This document shows, piece by piece, positions 41,548 to 50,459 of a stretch of 64,000 bases of DNA (its first letter is position 1; every line of letters starts with the position of its first letter). The notes below the pieces were generated by a model. The model made no database searches, had not been told where the DNA came from, and saw only the letters and a program-made list of their open reading frames with translations. The translations under genes and the position numbers were made by a program. Origin of the DNA: Rubricoccus sp038746605 (GTDB lineage: Bacteria > Bacteroidota > Rhodothermia > Rhodothermales > Rubricoccaceae); NCBI GenBank assembly GCA_038746605.1, contig JBCDKM010000004.1:186001-250000 (forward strand), given 5' to 3'.

Positions 41548-42008
41548 GTACGCTTCGGGTCCACGAGGTCGCTGACGGCGCAGCCTGGGAGGCCGTCCGC
41601 ACGATCCGTCAGCGGGTCTTCGTAGACGAACAAGGGTGCCCGCCAGAGGAGGAGTGGGACGCGCACGACTGGCCAGAGGATCAGGGTCGCACGTGCTGTC
41701 ATCTCCTCGGAGAGGAAGACGGTCGGCCCGTAGCGGCATCGCGCTGGCGCCCGGTCCGGTCCGCCTCGGGAACGGAGTGGGCCAAGCTGGAGCGGTTCGC
41801 CGTGCTGCCCGAGGCGCGAGGCCACGGCCACGGCCGCGCGATGGTAGAGGCGACGATGGCGAGCGCCCGCGCGACGGGCCACGACCGGCTCATGCTTTCG
41901 GCGCAGACCTACCTCGAAGACTTCTATGCCGGGTGGGGATTTCGGCCCCGTGGCGAGGTCTTCTGGGAGGCCGGAATCCCACACGTGAAGATGACGTTGG
42001 AGGACTGA
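41544..42008 (+). CDS. GNAT-family N-acetyltransferase
   Basis: 154 residues, overlapping the preceding stop by 4 bases, so it is translationally coupled. GNAT landmarks: IRQRVFVDEQGCPPEEEWD at the N-terminus, KLERFAVLPEARGHGHGRAMVEA (acetyl-CoA loop, R/Q-x-x-G-x-G/A) and LSAQTYLEDFYAGWGFRPRGEVFWEAGIPHVKM. This is the ElaA/YjcF-like group with a conserved C-terminal motif. The acceptor is unknown. Coupling to the hydrolase-like lipoproteins is positional only. Confidence 0.92.
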   Translation: MSTLRVHEVADGAAWEAVRTIRQRVFVDEQGCPPEEEWDAHDWPEDQGRTCCHLLGEEDGRPVAASRWRPVRSASGTEWAKLERFAVLPEARGHGHGRAMVEATMASARATGHDRLMLSAQTYLEDFYAGWGFRPRGEVFWEAGIPHVKMTLED

Positions 42009-42050
42009 AACCGTCCCCCTGCGTCCGTACCTTGGTCGCCCTCCAGACAC

Positions 42051-42123
42051 GCCGCGTTCGTCTAGAGGCCTAGGACGCCGCCCTCTCACGGCGGTAACAC
42101 GGGTTCGAATCCCGTACGCGGTA
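42051..42123 (+). tRNA. tRNA-Glu (anticodon CTC)
   Basis: Acceptor GCCGCGT (42051-42057) pairs with ACGCGGT (42116-42122, first pair G-U). Anticodon stem CCGCC/GGCGG holds loop CTCTCAC with anticodon CTC at 42085-42087. T-arm ACGGG-TTCGAAT-CCCGT. No CCA is encoded. A TACCTTGG element 15 bases upstream may be the -7 promoter. A terminator follows immediately. Confidence 0.96.
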
Positions 42124-42126
42124 CTG

Positions 42127-42159
42127 CGCCCCGTCTCCCCTGAGAGTCGGGGCGTTTTT
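42127..42159 (+). terminator. Intrinsic terminator of tRNA-Glu
   Basis: Stem CGCCCCG / CGGGGCG (42127-42133 with 42148-42154), then TTTTT. It ends 69 bases before the convergent stop at 42229. Confidence 0.9.
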
Positions 42160-42228
42160 CGTCTGTCTCGAGGTGTCGACGGTTGCACCGAGGCGGACTG
42201 ACTGGACGCGCGATGTTGCCCCTAGGAG

Positions 42229-44340
42229 CTACTTCCCAATGGGTCCCGCGAGGCGAATGAGATCGGAGTTGCGGTCCGTCACGATCCCAACCACGACCCC
42301 TCGACTTCTCGGCGCGATGTCGAAGCCGGAGAGCGCATCCTCAGACAATCGCCCGATGCGCGTCCGGGCCCCCGTGGTGTCGATCGCAGTGAGGACGTAC
42401 GCGCCGCCGGGCTCCCGGTCCGCGACATAGACACCCGCGCCGAATGGCATCCAAAGATGCGGTCGGCTCGGAACTGTCCGGTCATAGACCCTCTTCGCGA
42501 TGGCTGTGGTCTCCCCCTCTCCGGTCAGCGGCTGGCGCCACAAGTCCGCGGATCCGGGTCGCACCACGTAGAGCCAGCGGCCGTCTGGCGAGGGCCGCGC
42601 GGCGACGGCGCCTCCGGTGGTCACACGGCTGGGCTCGCCGCCTCCGACCGGGATCTGCCAGATATCCGGTTCCCCGTCTCGATCCGACCGGGCGTAGAGC
42701 CAGCGACCGTCCGGGGACCAGTTTGGGTGAGTCTCGTTCGAGCCTGGAAGAGCGAGCCGCCGGGGCTCCGTGCTCTCGGTGTCGATGACGAATACGTCAC
42801 TCTCGTCGTCTATGCGCGCGGTGAAGGCGAGGCGTCCGGTGGAGGACCAGCGAGGCGGGCTGAGCAACGTGCCATCTTGTGTCACCTGCTGGAGCCGCTT
42901 GCCGTCCGCATCGGCAGTCCAGAGCTGGATCGCGCCGGAGCGATCAGAGAGGAAGGCAATCTGCTGCTCGTCTGGAGACCACGTTGGGAAGTAGTCGCGG
43001 GCCGTCGAAGGGGCGATGGGGAGGCGGCTTGCGAGGCCGTCAAGAGAACTGCGGTGGATCGCGCCACGAGACGCCCACTGCTCCGCGACGACGTGTCCTC
43101 TAGACGCCGTCAGCCGAAAGGTCCAGGGGGCAGCGACGGGGAGCCACGTCGATTTCCCGGTTCCTGCGGAGATGGTCCACAGGGTGGTCTGCTCCTTAAG
43201 CACCGATACAATCGCTCGTTCGTCGTCCAGCCAATCGTGCCCGACGATGAGCCCAGGGGGCGTTTCGATCCGACGCGTGATGCCTTCCTGTAGGTCAATG
43301 ATGGTGAGGGCGGCTTCGAGGCCGCTCTCGTTTCGAACCGCGAGGAGGCGCGTCCCGTCCGGGGAGAAGCGAGGGCTCCAATCTTCGGTGCCCGGTCGCC
43401 AGTCGTACGCGAGCGTGCCGGTCACACCCGTCGTGAGATCGAGCAGCTGGACGGGAGCTGCCTCCGTTCCCTGAACGGTCGTGACGGACAAGTGCCGACC
43501 GTCAGGGGACCAGTCGATCTCGGTGTTGCCGTCCTCCGGGCACGTCCCGACGCGCGTGATGGGACCTCCGAGAGAGGGAACGGTCTGGAGGGTACACACC
43601 TCGTCTCGGTAGGACACGAACGCGAGCGTCGTGCCGTCCGGGCTCCACGTGGGTGCCCATGCACGTGCGGCGCCCTGGGTGAGTCGAAGCCAGCCGTTCC
43701 CGTCGGCATCGGAGACGACGAGGTGGCGCGCTTCGTCGGCGCTGTGGACGAAGGCGAGGCGTTGCCCATCGGGCGAGAGGGCCGGAGCCATCTCGAACCC
43801 TGGTTCGGAGGTGACGGGCAAGATGATCGTCGGCGTCGCCTCGGTCGCGTCCTCACTCCCGATCACGTACCCGAGAGCCCCAGCGGCCATGAGCGCGCCG
43901 ACACCGAGCACCAGCCACGTTCCGAGCCTCGACCGGTACGACGGCAAGATGGACACGGGCGCATTGGGTGCCTCAGATGCGGCAAGGGGCTGTACCTCTG
44001 TGGTGTCCACCGTCGCAATGAGGCGATACCCAACGCGCGGGAGGGTCTCGATCACGCGCGAGGGGCGCCCTCGGTCATCGAACAGCTTGCGGAGTTCCGA
44101 TACCGCTCGTGTCAGTACATCGTCCGTCACGATGACCCCGGACCAGACCTCGTCGTAGAACTCCTGGCGTGTGATCGGAATGCCGGGGCGGGCGGCGAGC
44201 ACGCACAGAACGGCCATCACCTTCGGCTCCAACTGGCGCAGGTCATCGCCGGAGGTCGCGCGAAGAAGCGCAGGCTCGAATCGCCAGCCCTCGATGTGGA
44301 ACGGCGGCGTATCGACGAGGGAGGTCAGGGAAGATGTCAT
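42229..44340 (-). CDS. Membrane winged-helix regulator with TolB/WD40-like propeller
   Basis: 703 residues from the ATG at 44340. An OmpR/CadC-type winged helix at about 14-105 (LEPKVMAVLCVLAARPGIPITRQEFYDEVWSGVIVTDDVLTRAVSELRKLFDD, VIETLPRVGYRLIA), one TM helix at about 137-160, then an extracytoplasmic propeller built of PD40/TolB repeats (ALSPDGQRLAFV, TWSPDGTTLAFV, DWSPDGRHLSV, RFSPDGTRLLAV, NWSPDGRWLYA, RPSPDGRWLYV). This is a one-component membrane regulator of the CadC/ToxR layout sensing an envelope signal. Targets are unknown. A decayed region lies on its divergent side. Confidence 0.9.
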   Translation of the reverse strand: MTSSLTSLVDTPPFHIEGWRFEPALLRATSGDDLRQLEPKVMAVLCVLAARPGIPITRQEFYDEVWSGVIVTDDVLTRAVSELRKLFDDRGRPSRVIETLPRVGYRLIATVDTTEVQPLAASEAPNAPVSILPSYRSRLGTWLVLGVGALMAAGALGYVIGSEDATEATPTIILPVTSEPGFEMAPALSPDGQRLAFVHSADEARHLVVSDADGNGWLRLTQGAARAWAPTWSPDGTTLAFVSYRDEVCTLQTVPSLGGPITRVGTCPEDGNTEIDWSPDGRHLSVTTVQGTEAAPVQLLDLTTGVTGTLAYDWRPGTEDWSPRFSPDGTRLLAVRNESGLEAALTIIDLQEGITRRIETPPGLIVGHDWLDDERAIVSVLKEQTTLWTISAGTGKSTWLPVAAPWTFRLTASRGHVVAEQWASRGAIHRSSLDGLASRLPIAPSTARDYFPTWSPDEQQIAFLSDRSGAIQLWTADADGKRLQQVTQDGTLLSPPRWSSTGRLAFTARIDDESDVFVIDTESTEPRRLALPGSNETHPNWSPDGRWLYARSDRDGEPDIWQIPVGGGEPSRVTTGGAVAARPSPDGRWLYVVRPGSADLWRQPLTGEGETTAIAKRVYDRTVPSRPHLWMPFGAGVYVADREPGGAYVLTAIDTTGARTRIGRLSEDALSGFDIAPRSRGVVVGIVTDRNSDLIRLAGPIGK

Positions 44341-44479
44341 CGGTCGGTGCGGAGTCACAAGCTCGTCAAAACCTCGGACGGGCTTCGGTCCTCTCTCGGG
44401 TCTGCACACAGCCGTGCCGCCACCTTGGCGTTACTCCCGTCCACAGTGCCTCCCCATCCGGTTTATCGTCCGTCTGCTT

Positions 44480-44703
44480 CCCCTACCGTACCCTCTGCGT
44501 CCTCACGCTCGCCATCGCTGTGAGGCCCGTTCTCGCTCAGAACGCCACGACGTGTCGAGACTGTCTGGCTGACGATCAGGTCACGCGACTTCTCGACGCA
44601 CTCGACGCAGTGGGTAACGAAGCGCGATGGTCAGCTTCTCCGACAGACCACGGTCCTGCCCAACGGGGCCGCCTTTGTCAAGGCGCGCATCGCATCCGCA
44701 CCA
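44480..44703 (+). pseudogene. Probable remnant of a small exported protein
   Basis: One frame encodes a signal-peptide-like segment ending VRPVLAQ and then NATTCRDCLADDQVTRLLDALDAVGN. Shifting frame near 44620 gives DGQLLRQTTVLPNGAAFVKARIASAP and a stop. Each part looks protein-like but the two lie in different frames, and no start codon precedes the signal-like part. The rest of the 917-base gap (44341-45257) holds short frames only and no recognised gene, RNA or repeat. The call is tentative. Confidence 0.3.
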
Positions 44704-45257
44704 TGAGACTGCCGGACTCTGCGCGTGTCCTCCGCCGCAACCGGCCATTCGCTTCGAGGCACGAGATGCTCTTCGCTTTTTGGCACGTGCTCGTTCTACT
44801 TCTCGGCGTCAGCGTCGCAGACGCCGTCTGGGCATAGCCTCAGCCACCCGCCTGGGTCGAACGTGCCACCCGCATCGTCTGGTTTATCGAGCAGGCAGCG
44901 GAAAGAGCACTCCTCTGGCTGGGGGTACCATCCGACAGCACTCGATCTCCTCGTCATTGCACCCGGGCAAGGAGCCACCCTGTTCGGTCCTCCTGCTCTG
45001 CTCCCGGAAGGTTTCGAGCCGATGGCGGACCGATGCGGAGCCGGGCGGATGGCCTCCGTGGGGTTTTTCGCCGCCCTCGGTGACCGTGCCGTTGCTCCCG
45101 CGGCGCTGACCGATGCCGACGGCGACACCTTCGCCGCCGACCTTGCAGTCCACGATCTGTTGCACCTCCACCGGCGGTAGGTTCGCCGCGACGGGCGGCG
45201 GTTCGGTCCAGTCCAACCGTCGCTCGCATCAGCGGCAAGCGCATCATCGACCGTGCC

Positions 45258-46307
45258 ATGACACCTCGCCAGAGTGACGCAGCTTCTGGGGCGGACCCCA
45301 AGCGCCGTCGGTTCAGCCGTCGGCGCGTCGCTCTCGCGGTGCTGGCGGTTGGGATCGCCACGGTCTACATCGGGAACGCCTCGTGGATCGTGGGGCCGGG
45401 CGGAGACGAGCCGCCTGCGGTTCTCGCCCACCGAGGGCTCGCGCAGATCTACGACCGCACGAACCTGACGAACGAGACCTGCACCGCCGAGCGACTCCTC
45501 CCGACAGGACACGAGTACCTCGAGAACACGATTCCGTCCATGCAGGCTGCCTTCGACCTCGGTGCCGATGTCGTCGAGTTCGACATCCACCCGACCAAGG
45601 ACGGGCGCTTCGCGGTCTTTCACGACTGGACGCTCGACTGCCGGACCGAGGGAAACGGCCGTACGAGAGATCACACCCTCGCGGAGCTTCAAGCGCTGGA
45701 CATCGGCTACGGCTACACCGCCGACGAGGGAGAGACCTACCCCTTTCGAGGCCGCGGCGCCGGGGGGATGCCATCGCTGACCGACGTGCTGGAGGCGTTC
45801 CCGGACCGAGACCTCCTGATCGATGTCAAAGGCGGCACGCCGGACGAAGGCGCGATGCTGATGGAGCGGCTCCGCGCGATGCCATTCGCTCGGCGCCAGC
45901 GCCTCATGGTGTACGGCGGTCCCGCCGCCGTCTCGATGGTTCGCGACTCCTTCCCCGAAATCCAGACGATCTGGGCCGGACGGCTCAAGACCTGTCTCAC
46001 ACGCTATGCCGCGCTGGGCTGGAGCGGTCACGTCCCGGCGGCCTGCGAGCGGAGCCTCGTGACCGTCCCCGCAAACGTGGGGCCCTGGCTGTGGGGCTGG
46101 CCGCATCGGTTTGTGCAGCGAATGGAAGCCGCGGGCTCGCGCGTGTTCATCCTCGGCGACTGGAACGGCGAGCCGTATTCGACGGCGTTCGACGACCCGG
46201 CCCGCCTCGGTGAGATCCCCGAGGGATTCGGAGGCGGGGTGTGGACGGACCGGGCGGACCGAATCGCTCCGGCGCTGCGCTCTCATTCGGGAGAGACTGA
46301 GAGCTGA
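45258..46307 (+). CDS. Membrane-anchored glycerophosphodiester phosphodiesterase-like protein
   Basis: 349 residues. A basic N-terminus (KRRRFSRRR) precedes one hydrophobic helix (about 23-40), so the catalytic domain is anchored outside the cytosol. GDPD signatures follow: AHRG at 57-60, EN at 89-90, VEFDIHPTKDGRFAVFHDWTLDCRT at 106-131 (metal-binding Glu107, Asp109, catalytic-type His122) and LLIDVKG. It hydrolyses glycerophosphodiesters from lipid turnover, supplying glycerol-3-phosphate. A GDPD in a single-gene setting is common. It could also act on another phosphodiester. Confidence 0.9.
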   Translation: MTPRQSDAASGADPKRRRFSRRRVALAVLAVGIATVYIGNASWIVGPGGDEPPAVLAHRGLAQIYDRTNLTNETCTAERLLPTGHEYLENTIPSMQAAFDLGADVVEFDIHPTKDGRFAVFHDWTLDCRTEGNGRTRDHTLAELQALDIGYGYTADEGETYPFRGRGAGGMPSLTDVLEAFPDRDLLIDVKGGTPDEGAMLMERLRAMPFARRQRLMVYGGPAAVSMVRDSFPEIQTIWAGRLKTCLTRYAALGWSGHVPAACERSLVTVPANVGPWLWGWPHRFVQRMEAAGSRVFILGDWNGEPYSTAFDDPARLGEIPEGFGGGVWTDRADRIAPALRSHSGETES

Positions 46308-46509
46308 CAGGAAGGAGGACGAACGCCTGGTTCGAGCAGCACCGAGGCGGTACCGAGACGACGGGTTCGGTGCCAGCGGGCAGCCGGAAAACAGGCGCGA
46401 CGGAATGACCTCACCGGAAGTACGGGACGCTCTCGGGTATCCCTCGGCAGGGCCTCACAACTCGGGAGGGTCGTTCCAGGAATCCTCGCGCTCCCCATTC
46501 CCCCTTTCC

Positions 46510-47301
46510 ATGCCTCGCGTCCACCTCCTGCTTCTCCTCGCTCTGCTGCTTCCCCCCGCCACCTCGGCGCAATCGTCGGCAGACGACGAGCCCCCAGACA
46601 CGCGGTCCATCTTGGAGCACTTCGCCTCCGACTACGCCCGCGATCCTATGGCTCAGGACATCACGTTCGGAATCCGGGTCGGGGACCAGTACTGGCACGT
46701 CGTCTCCGAGCGAGACGATGCCGGGGAGCGCCGCGTTCACTTCCACGACGGCCTCCCCGACGAGCCGACGTTCTACTTCACGCTCTCGCGCGAGACCCTC
46801 GCCCGCCTCGATGCGGGCGATCTCAGCGGCATCACTGCCTCGGGCGCGGCGACCTCTGCGGAGAAGACGCCGCTCGATTCCGAGGACATGGACGGCTTCG
46901 ACCGGCCCGACTGGGCCGAGTGGGATCCGATCATCCGTCCGCTCATCTTCCATTTCTGGACGCGCGGGACACCGGAGATCGTCCCCTTCGGAGTCGAGCA
47001 CTCGCGGATCATTCACGGAGCCCCCGCGACCGGGCTGTACTACTTCAAAGACTTTCGGAGCGCGGTCTACCACATACCGCCGGGTATCCCGGACGATGTG
47101 GCACCGACCATCACCGTCCCATTCCCGCGCCTTCTCATCATCTTGGAAGGCTCCATGGAGGGCCACGTCGGGGGGAGCGAGTTCACGGCGCAAGAGGGCG
47201 AGATGGTCCTATTCCCCTCCGGCATTCCCGCGTGGTTCAACAACAATACAGAGGATGAGATGCTCAGCCTCGTGTGGCTGATGTTCGGCGACGGGGCGTG
47301 A
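46510..47301 (+). CDS. Exported SCP2-like/cupin two-domain protein
   Basis: 263 residues from the ATG at 46510, with a signal peptide ending TSAQ. Residues about 40-115 resemble an SCP2 sterol-carrier fold (ITFGIRVGDQYWHVVS, PTFYFTLSRETLARLDAGDLSGITASGAA). Residues about 140-262 resemble a cupin (GLYYFKDFRS, LLIILEGSMEGHVGGSEFTAQEGEMVLFPSGIPAWFNN). Metal-binding cupin histidines are mostly absent. It may bind a lipid-like or small hydrophobic ligand in the periplasm. The combination is unusual and the function is not assigned. The 202 bases upstream hold a family A half site only. Confidence 0.65.
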   Translation: MPRVHLLLLLALLLPPATSAQSSADDEPPDTRSILEHFASDYARDPMAQDITFGIRVGDQYWHVVSERDDAGERRVHFHDGLPDEPTFYFTLSRETLARLDAGDLSGITASGAATSAEKTPLDSEDMDGFDRPDWAEWDPIIRPLIFHFWTRGTPEIVPFGVEHSRIIHGAPATGLYYFKDFRSAVYHIPPGIPDDVAPTITVPFPRLLIILEGSMEGHVGGSEFTAQEGEMVLFPSGIPAWFNNNTEDEMLSLVWLMFGDGA

Positions 47302-47320
47302 CGCGATGGCGCGGCCTTCC

Positions 47321-47353
47321 CCGCCTCGGTCCGTCCGTGGAGGCCCCGAGGCG
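47321..47353. repeat. Family A palindromic repeat, long form
   Basis: CCGCCTCGGT and CCGAGGCG around the TCCGTGGAGG loop, after the cupin gene; closely similar to the copy at 871. Confidence 0.75.
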
Positions 47354-47499
47354 AGCCCTCATGCTCCGGCGAGCCCCTGGCGATGGCGACCAGCGGGACC
47401 GCCACCGAGGGCCTCGCGAGCCACGCAGACGGCGATCGACTCCGTTCGAAGATGACGCGACCGGGCTCGCCTCCGGTGCGAGCCTCTCGATGCAGGCAC

Positions 47500-47507
47500 T
47501 AGTTTAG
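47500..47507 (+). promoter_or_regulatory. Candidate -7 element (TAGTTTAG) before the copper-locus leader gene
   Basis: Close to TAnnTTTG and only 3 bases from the GTG at 47511, which suggests a leaderless transcript starting at the second GTG (47517). Confidence 0.35.
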
Positions 47508-47510
47508 GGT

Positions 47511-47942
47511 GTGCCTGTGTCTCTCGTCTTCGCCCGCGTCGCCCTCGCGCTGACCCTGCTGGTCGGCACGAACGGCGCGCTGTTGGGCTGGCTGGCGTTC
47601 GAGCTCCACCACGACGAGATCGCGAAGCACCATTGCGAGAACCGCCACGATCCAGACTCCGACTGCGACGGGTCGTGCGTCCTCGCGAAGCGGATGCGGG
47701 CCTCCATGGACGCGCACCACAGCCACGACCACGACGGCTCCAGCGAGCCCAAGGCCGTGCTCTCCGTGCCGACGCTCGTCGCGGTCTCGGTGTCCGTCGC
47801 GGAGGTCCCGTCGGATCCCTGGCGCGAGGCTCCGCCCTCGGCCCCAACGCGAGCCGGTCCGCCGAGTGACGGTGCTCTCGCGGATGTCTTCCGACCGCCG
47901 CGAGGAGAGGCCGTTTCCCCCTCCGTGCTCGCATCCGTCTAG
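47511..47942 (+). CDS. Small membrane protein with CEN/CDGSC metal-type motif
   Basis: 143 residues from the GTG at 47511 (or 137 from 47517). An N-terminal TM/signal segment (VALALTLLVGTNGALLGWLAF) is followed by ELHHDEIAKHHCENRHDP and DCDGSCVLAKRM, then a His-rich HHSHDHD stretch. Bacteroidota genomes have short proteins of this form (CENK..P..CNGKC.L.K) beside TonB-dependent metal receptors; the match is from recall of that pattern. Cys and His residues suggest metal binding at the periplasmic face. It directly precedes the first TonB receptor. Confidence 0.7.
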   Translation: MPVSLVFARVALALTLLVGTNGALLGWLAFELHHDEIAKHHCENRHDPDSDCDGSCVLAKRMRASMDAHHSHDHDGSSEPKAVLSVPTLVAVSVSVAEVPSDPWREAPPSAPTRAGPPSDGALADVFRPPRGEAVSPSVLASV

Positions 47943-48050
47943 ATCCGCGTCGGCCCCTGTGGAGGGGAGACGTGCGGGTGTTTGGGTGCGGAGGTCTACC
48001 CGGGCGGCAGGATGCCGCCTGTCCTCTCGTATCGGATTCTTCCCCCGCAC

Positions 48051-50396
48051 ATGGTTCTCCAGACCGTGCGAGGCGCCGCGCTCACCGCGCTGGTCGCCCT
48101 CGCCACGGCGCTCGCCGCCGTTCCCACGTTCGCTCAGATCGCCCCCGTCACAGGCCGCGTCCTCGACGCCCAGACCGACGACCCCATCCCGGGCGTCACC
48201 CTCCTCGCTGACGGCACCGCCCTCGGCACCGCCACCGACCTCGACGGTCGCTTCCGCCTCGCGCTCCCCGAGGCGGGCACTCTCACCGCCTCGTTCATCG
48301 GCTACCAGACGGAGACGCGCTCCGTCCGCCCCGGCGATGAGGTGACGTTCCGCCTCCGCCCCGCCACGACGGACCTCCAGCCCGTGGTGGTCGCCGCGAG
48401 CCGGTCCGCGCAAGCGCGCGCCGAGACGCCGGTCGCCATCGCGTCCGTCTCCGCCGCCGACCTCCAGGCCACCAAGCCGAACCTCCTCGCGGAGGCGCTC
48501 AACCGCGCCCCGGGCGTCTTCATGGTCGACCTTGGCAACGAGCAGCACGCCATGGCGATCCGCCAGCCGTTCTCGTTTAAGCCACTCTTCCTCTATCTCG
48601 AAGACGGCGTGCCGATTCGCCCGAGCGGCCTCTTCAACCACAACGCGCTCATCGAAGTCAACCAGGCGGGCGTGGAGCGGATCGAGGTGATTCGCGGGCC
48701 GGGCTCAGCGCTCTATGGCGCGGGTGCCATCGGCGGAGCGGTCAACTTCGTGACCCCGAGCGCGACCTCGGCGCCGCGCGTGGGCGCCTCGTTCCGGGCG
48801 GGAGGCTACGGCTACGGCCGCGCCGATCTCCAGGCCGCGAGCACCATCGGCGATGTGGGCGTGTACGCTTCCGGCTACGGTGCCCGTCAGCGCGACGGCT
48901 TCCGCGAGCACTCGGACTACGACAAGCTCTCGCTCACCGCTCGCGCGGATGCCCCGCTCTCCGCTCTCTTCGGCGGCGAGTCCACGAAGCTGACCGCGAC
49001 GGCCACGTTCAACCAGTTGGACACCGATACGGACGGCTCGCTAGACAGCACCAACTTCTTCGGCTCCGGGCTGACCAGTCTCCAGACGTTCACCAATCGC
49101 GAGGTGACGGCGGGCCGTGCCGCGCTCCGCGTGGATCAGGTCTGGAGGGCCACGCAGCGCACCGCCGTGACGGCCTTCGGGCGCACCAACAGCGTCGCGC
49201 AGAACCCGCACTACCGCATCCGCCAGAGCAGCAGCGACCCGACGAGCGCCACTGGCGAGGTCAACGACAACTCGTTCAACAGCCTCGGCCTGATGGCGCA
49301 GCACGAGGTCCAGCGCGGCCCCGTCCGCCTGCTCGTCGGTGGCCTGGGCGACTGGTCGCCTGCGAGCTACATCGCGGAGTTCACCGAGATCACCCGTAAC
49401 GCCGAGACCGGCCAGTTCACCGGCTTCACCCGGACGGACTCGCTGCTGACGGACTACGACGTGACGCTCGGCAACCTCGCAGCGTACGGCCAGCTCGAAG
49501 TGGAGCCGATCCAGCGCCTCCGCCTCGTGGCCGGGCTCCGCTACGACCGCGTCACCTATGACCTGGACAATGCGCTCCCGCCCGGCTCCTTCTCCGGCGC
49601 CGAGGACCGCTCCGACACCTTCGCGCGGCTCACGCCCCGGCTCGGCGTCATCTACGCCTTCACGCCGGAGCGCGGCCTCTACGCCAACGTCAGCCAGGGT
49701 TTCCTCCCGCCCGAGGCGGGCGAACTGTACCGGGGCGTGCAGGTGCCCGAGCTTCGCCCGGCCGTCTTCAACTCCGCCGAGGTCGGCGCCTTCGGTCGGC
49801 TGTGGGACGGTCGCCTCGCGTTCGACGTGGCGCTCTACCGCATGGACGGCGAGGACGAGATCGTGACGGTCCGCCTCGCGGACGGCTCGCGCGTGGACCG
49901 CAACGCTGGGCAGACGCGCCACGAGGGCGTCGAGTACGCCGTGACGTTCCAGCCCGACCCCGTCTGGAGCCTCCGCCTCGGCGGCACGAACGCCCGCCAC
50001 GAGTATATCGACTTCCTCGTCGATGAGCGCGAGGGCCGCGTGACTCGCTACGACGGCAACCGGATGGACCGCGCGCCGGGCTTCATCGCCAACGCCGAAC
50101 TCGCCGCGCGCGTGCCGTTCGCGCCGGGCCTCCGCCTCGCGGCCGAAGTGCAGCGCGTGAGCGGCTACTGGATGGATCCGAGCAACGAGACCCGCTACGA
50201 CGGGCACACCGTGCTCAACCTCCGCGCCCGCTACGCCGGTCGCGCCCTTCGCGGCATGGAGGTCTGGGCCTCGCTGCTCAACGCCACCGACGAACTGTAC
50301 GCCACCAACGCCTCCGTCTCGTTCGGCCGCCAGCGCTACAGCCCGGGCCTGCCGCGCGCGCTCACGCTGGGCGTCGGCTACCGGATCGGCCGCTGA
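48051..50396 (+). CDS. TonB-dependent outer-membrane receptor 1 (putative copper locus)
   Basis: 781 residues from the ATG at 48051. Signal peptide ending FAQ; a carboxypeptidase-like regulatory domain (about 32-105, GRVLDAQTDDPIPGVTLLADGTALGTATDLDGRFRL); a plug (about 112-225) with VFLYLEDGVPIRPSG-like and ERIEVIRGPGSALYGAGAIGGAVNFVTP; then a 22-strand barrel ending YSPGLPRALTLGVGYRIGR. It imports a metal chelate or nutrient using TonB energy. Its place in front of SCO and PCu(A)C genes suggests copper, but related receptors carry iron siderophores. Confidence 0.92.
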   Translation: MVLQTVRGAALTALVALATALAAVPTFAQIAPVTGRVLDAQTDDPIPGVTLLADGTALGTATDLDGRFRLALPEAGTLTASFIGYQTETRSVRPGDEVTFRLRPATTDLQPVVVAASRSAQARAETPVAIASVSAADLQATKPNLLAEALNRAPGVFMVDLGNEQHAMAIRQPFSFKPLFLYLEDGVPIRPSGLFNHNALIEVNQAGVERIEVIRGPGSALYGAGAIGGAVNFVTPSATSAPRVGASFRAGGYGYGRADLQAASTIGDVGVYASGYGARQRDGFREHSDYDKLSLTARADAPLSALFGGESTKLTATATFNQLDTDTDGSLDSTNFFGSGLTSLQTFTNREVTAGRAALRVDQVWRATQRTAVTAFGRTNSVAQNPHYRIRQSSSDPTSATGEVNDNSFNSLGLMAQHEVQRGPVRLLVGGLGDWSPASYIAEFTEITRNAETGQFTGFTRTDSLLTDYDVTLGNLAAYGQLEVEPIQRLRLVAGLRYDRVTYDLDNALPPGSFSGAEDRSDTFARLTPRLGVIYAFTPERGLYANVSQGFLPPEAGELYRGVQVPELRPAVFNSAEVGAFGRLWDGRLAFDVALYRMDGEDEIVTVRLADGSRVDRNAGQTRHEGVEYAVTFQPDPVWSLRLGGTNARHEYIDFLVDEREGRVTRYDGNRMDRAPGFIANAELAARVPFAPGLRLAAEVQRVSGYWMDPSNETRYDGHTVLNLRARYAGRALRGMEVWASLLNATDELYATNASVSFGRQRYSPGLPRALTLGVGYRIGR

Positions 50397-50405
50397 TCCG
50401 GGTCT

Positions 50406-50444
50406 GCCCGCCTCGGGACGCTCCACCGGGTGCCCGAGGCGGGC
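50406..50444. repeat. Family A palindromic repeat, 12-nt arms
   Basis: GCCCGCCTCGGG and CCCGAGGCGGGC with a 15-nt loop between receptor 1 and the BNR lipoprotein gene. Confidence 0.8.
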
Positions 50445-50459
50445 CCTTTCCCCCCTGCC

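Noticed and set aside
42165..42196. Possible family A copy or attachment site next to tRNA-Glu
   Set aside because: Only ACCGAGGCGG is intact. No duplicated tRNA 3' end or integrase was found, so an island attachment site is not supported.
44796..46286. 496-codon minus-strand frame
   Set aside because: Antisense of the GDPD gene over most of its length; no recognisable domain.
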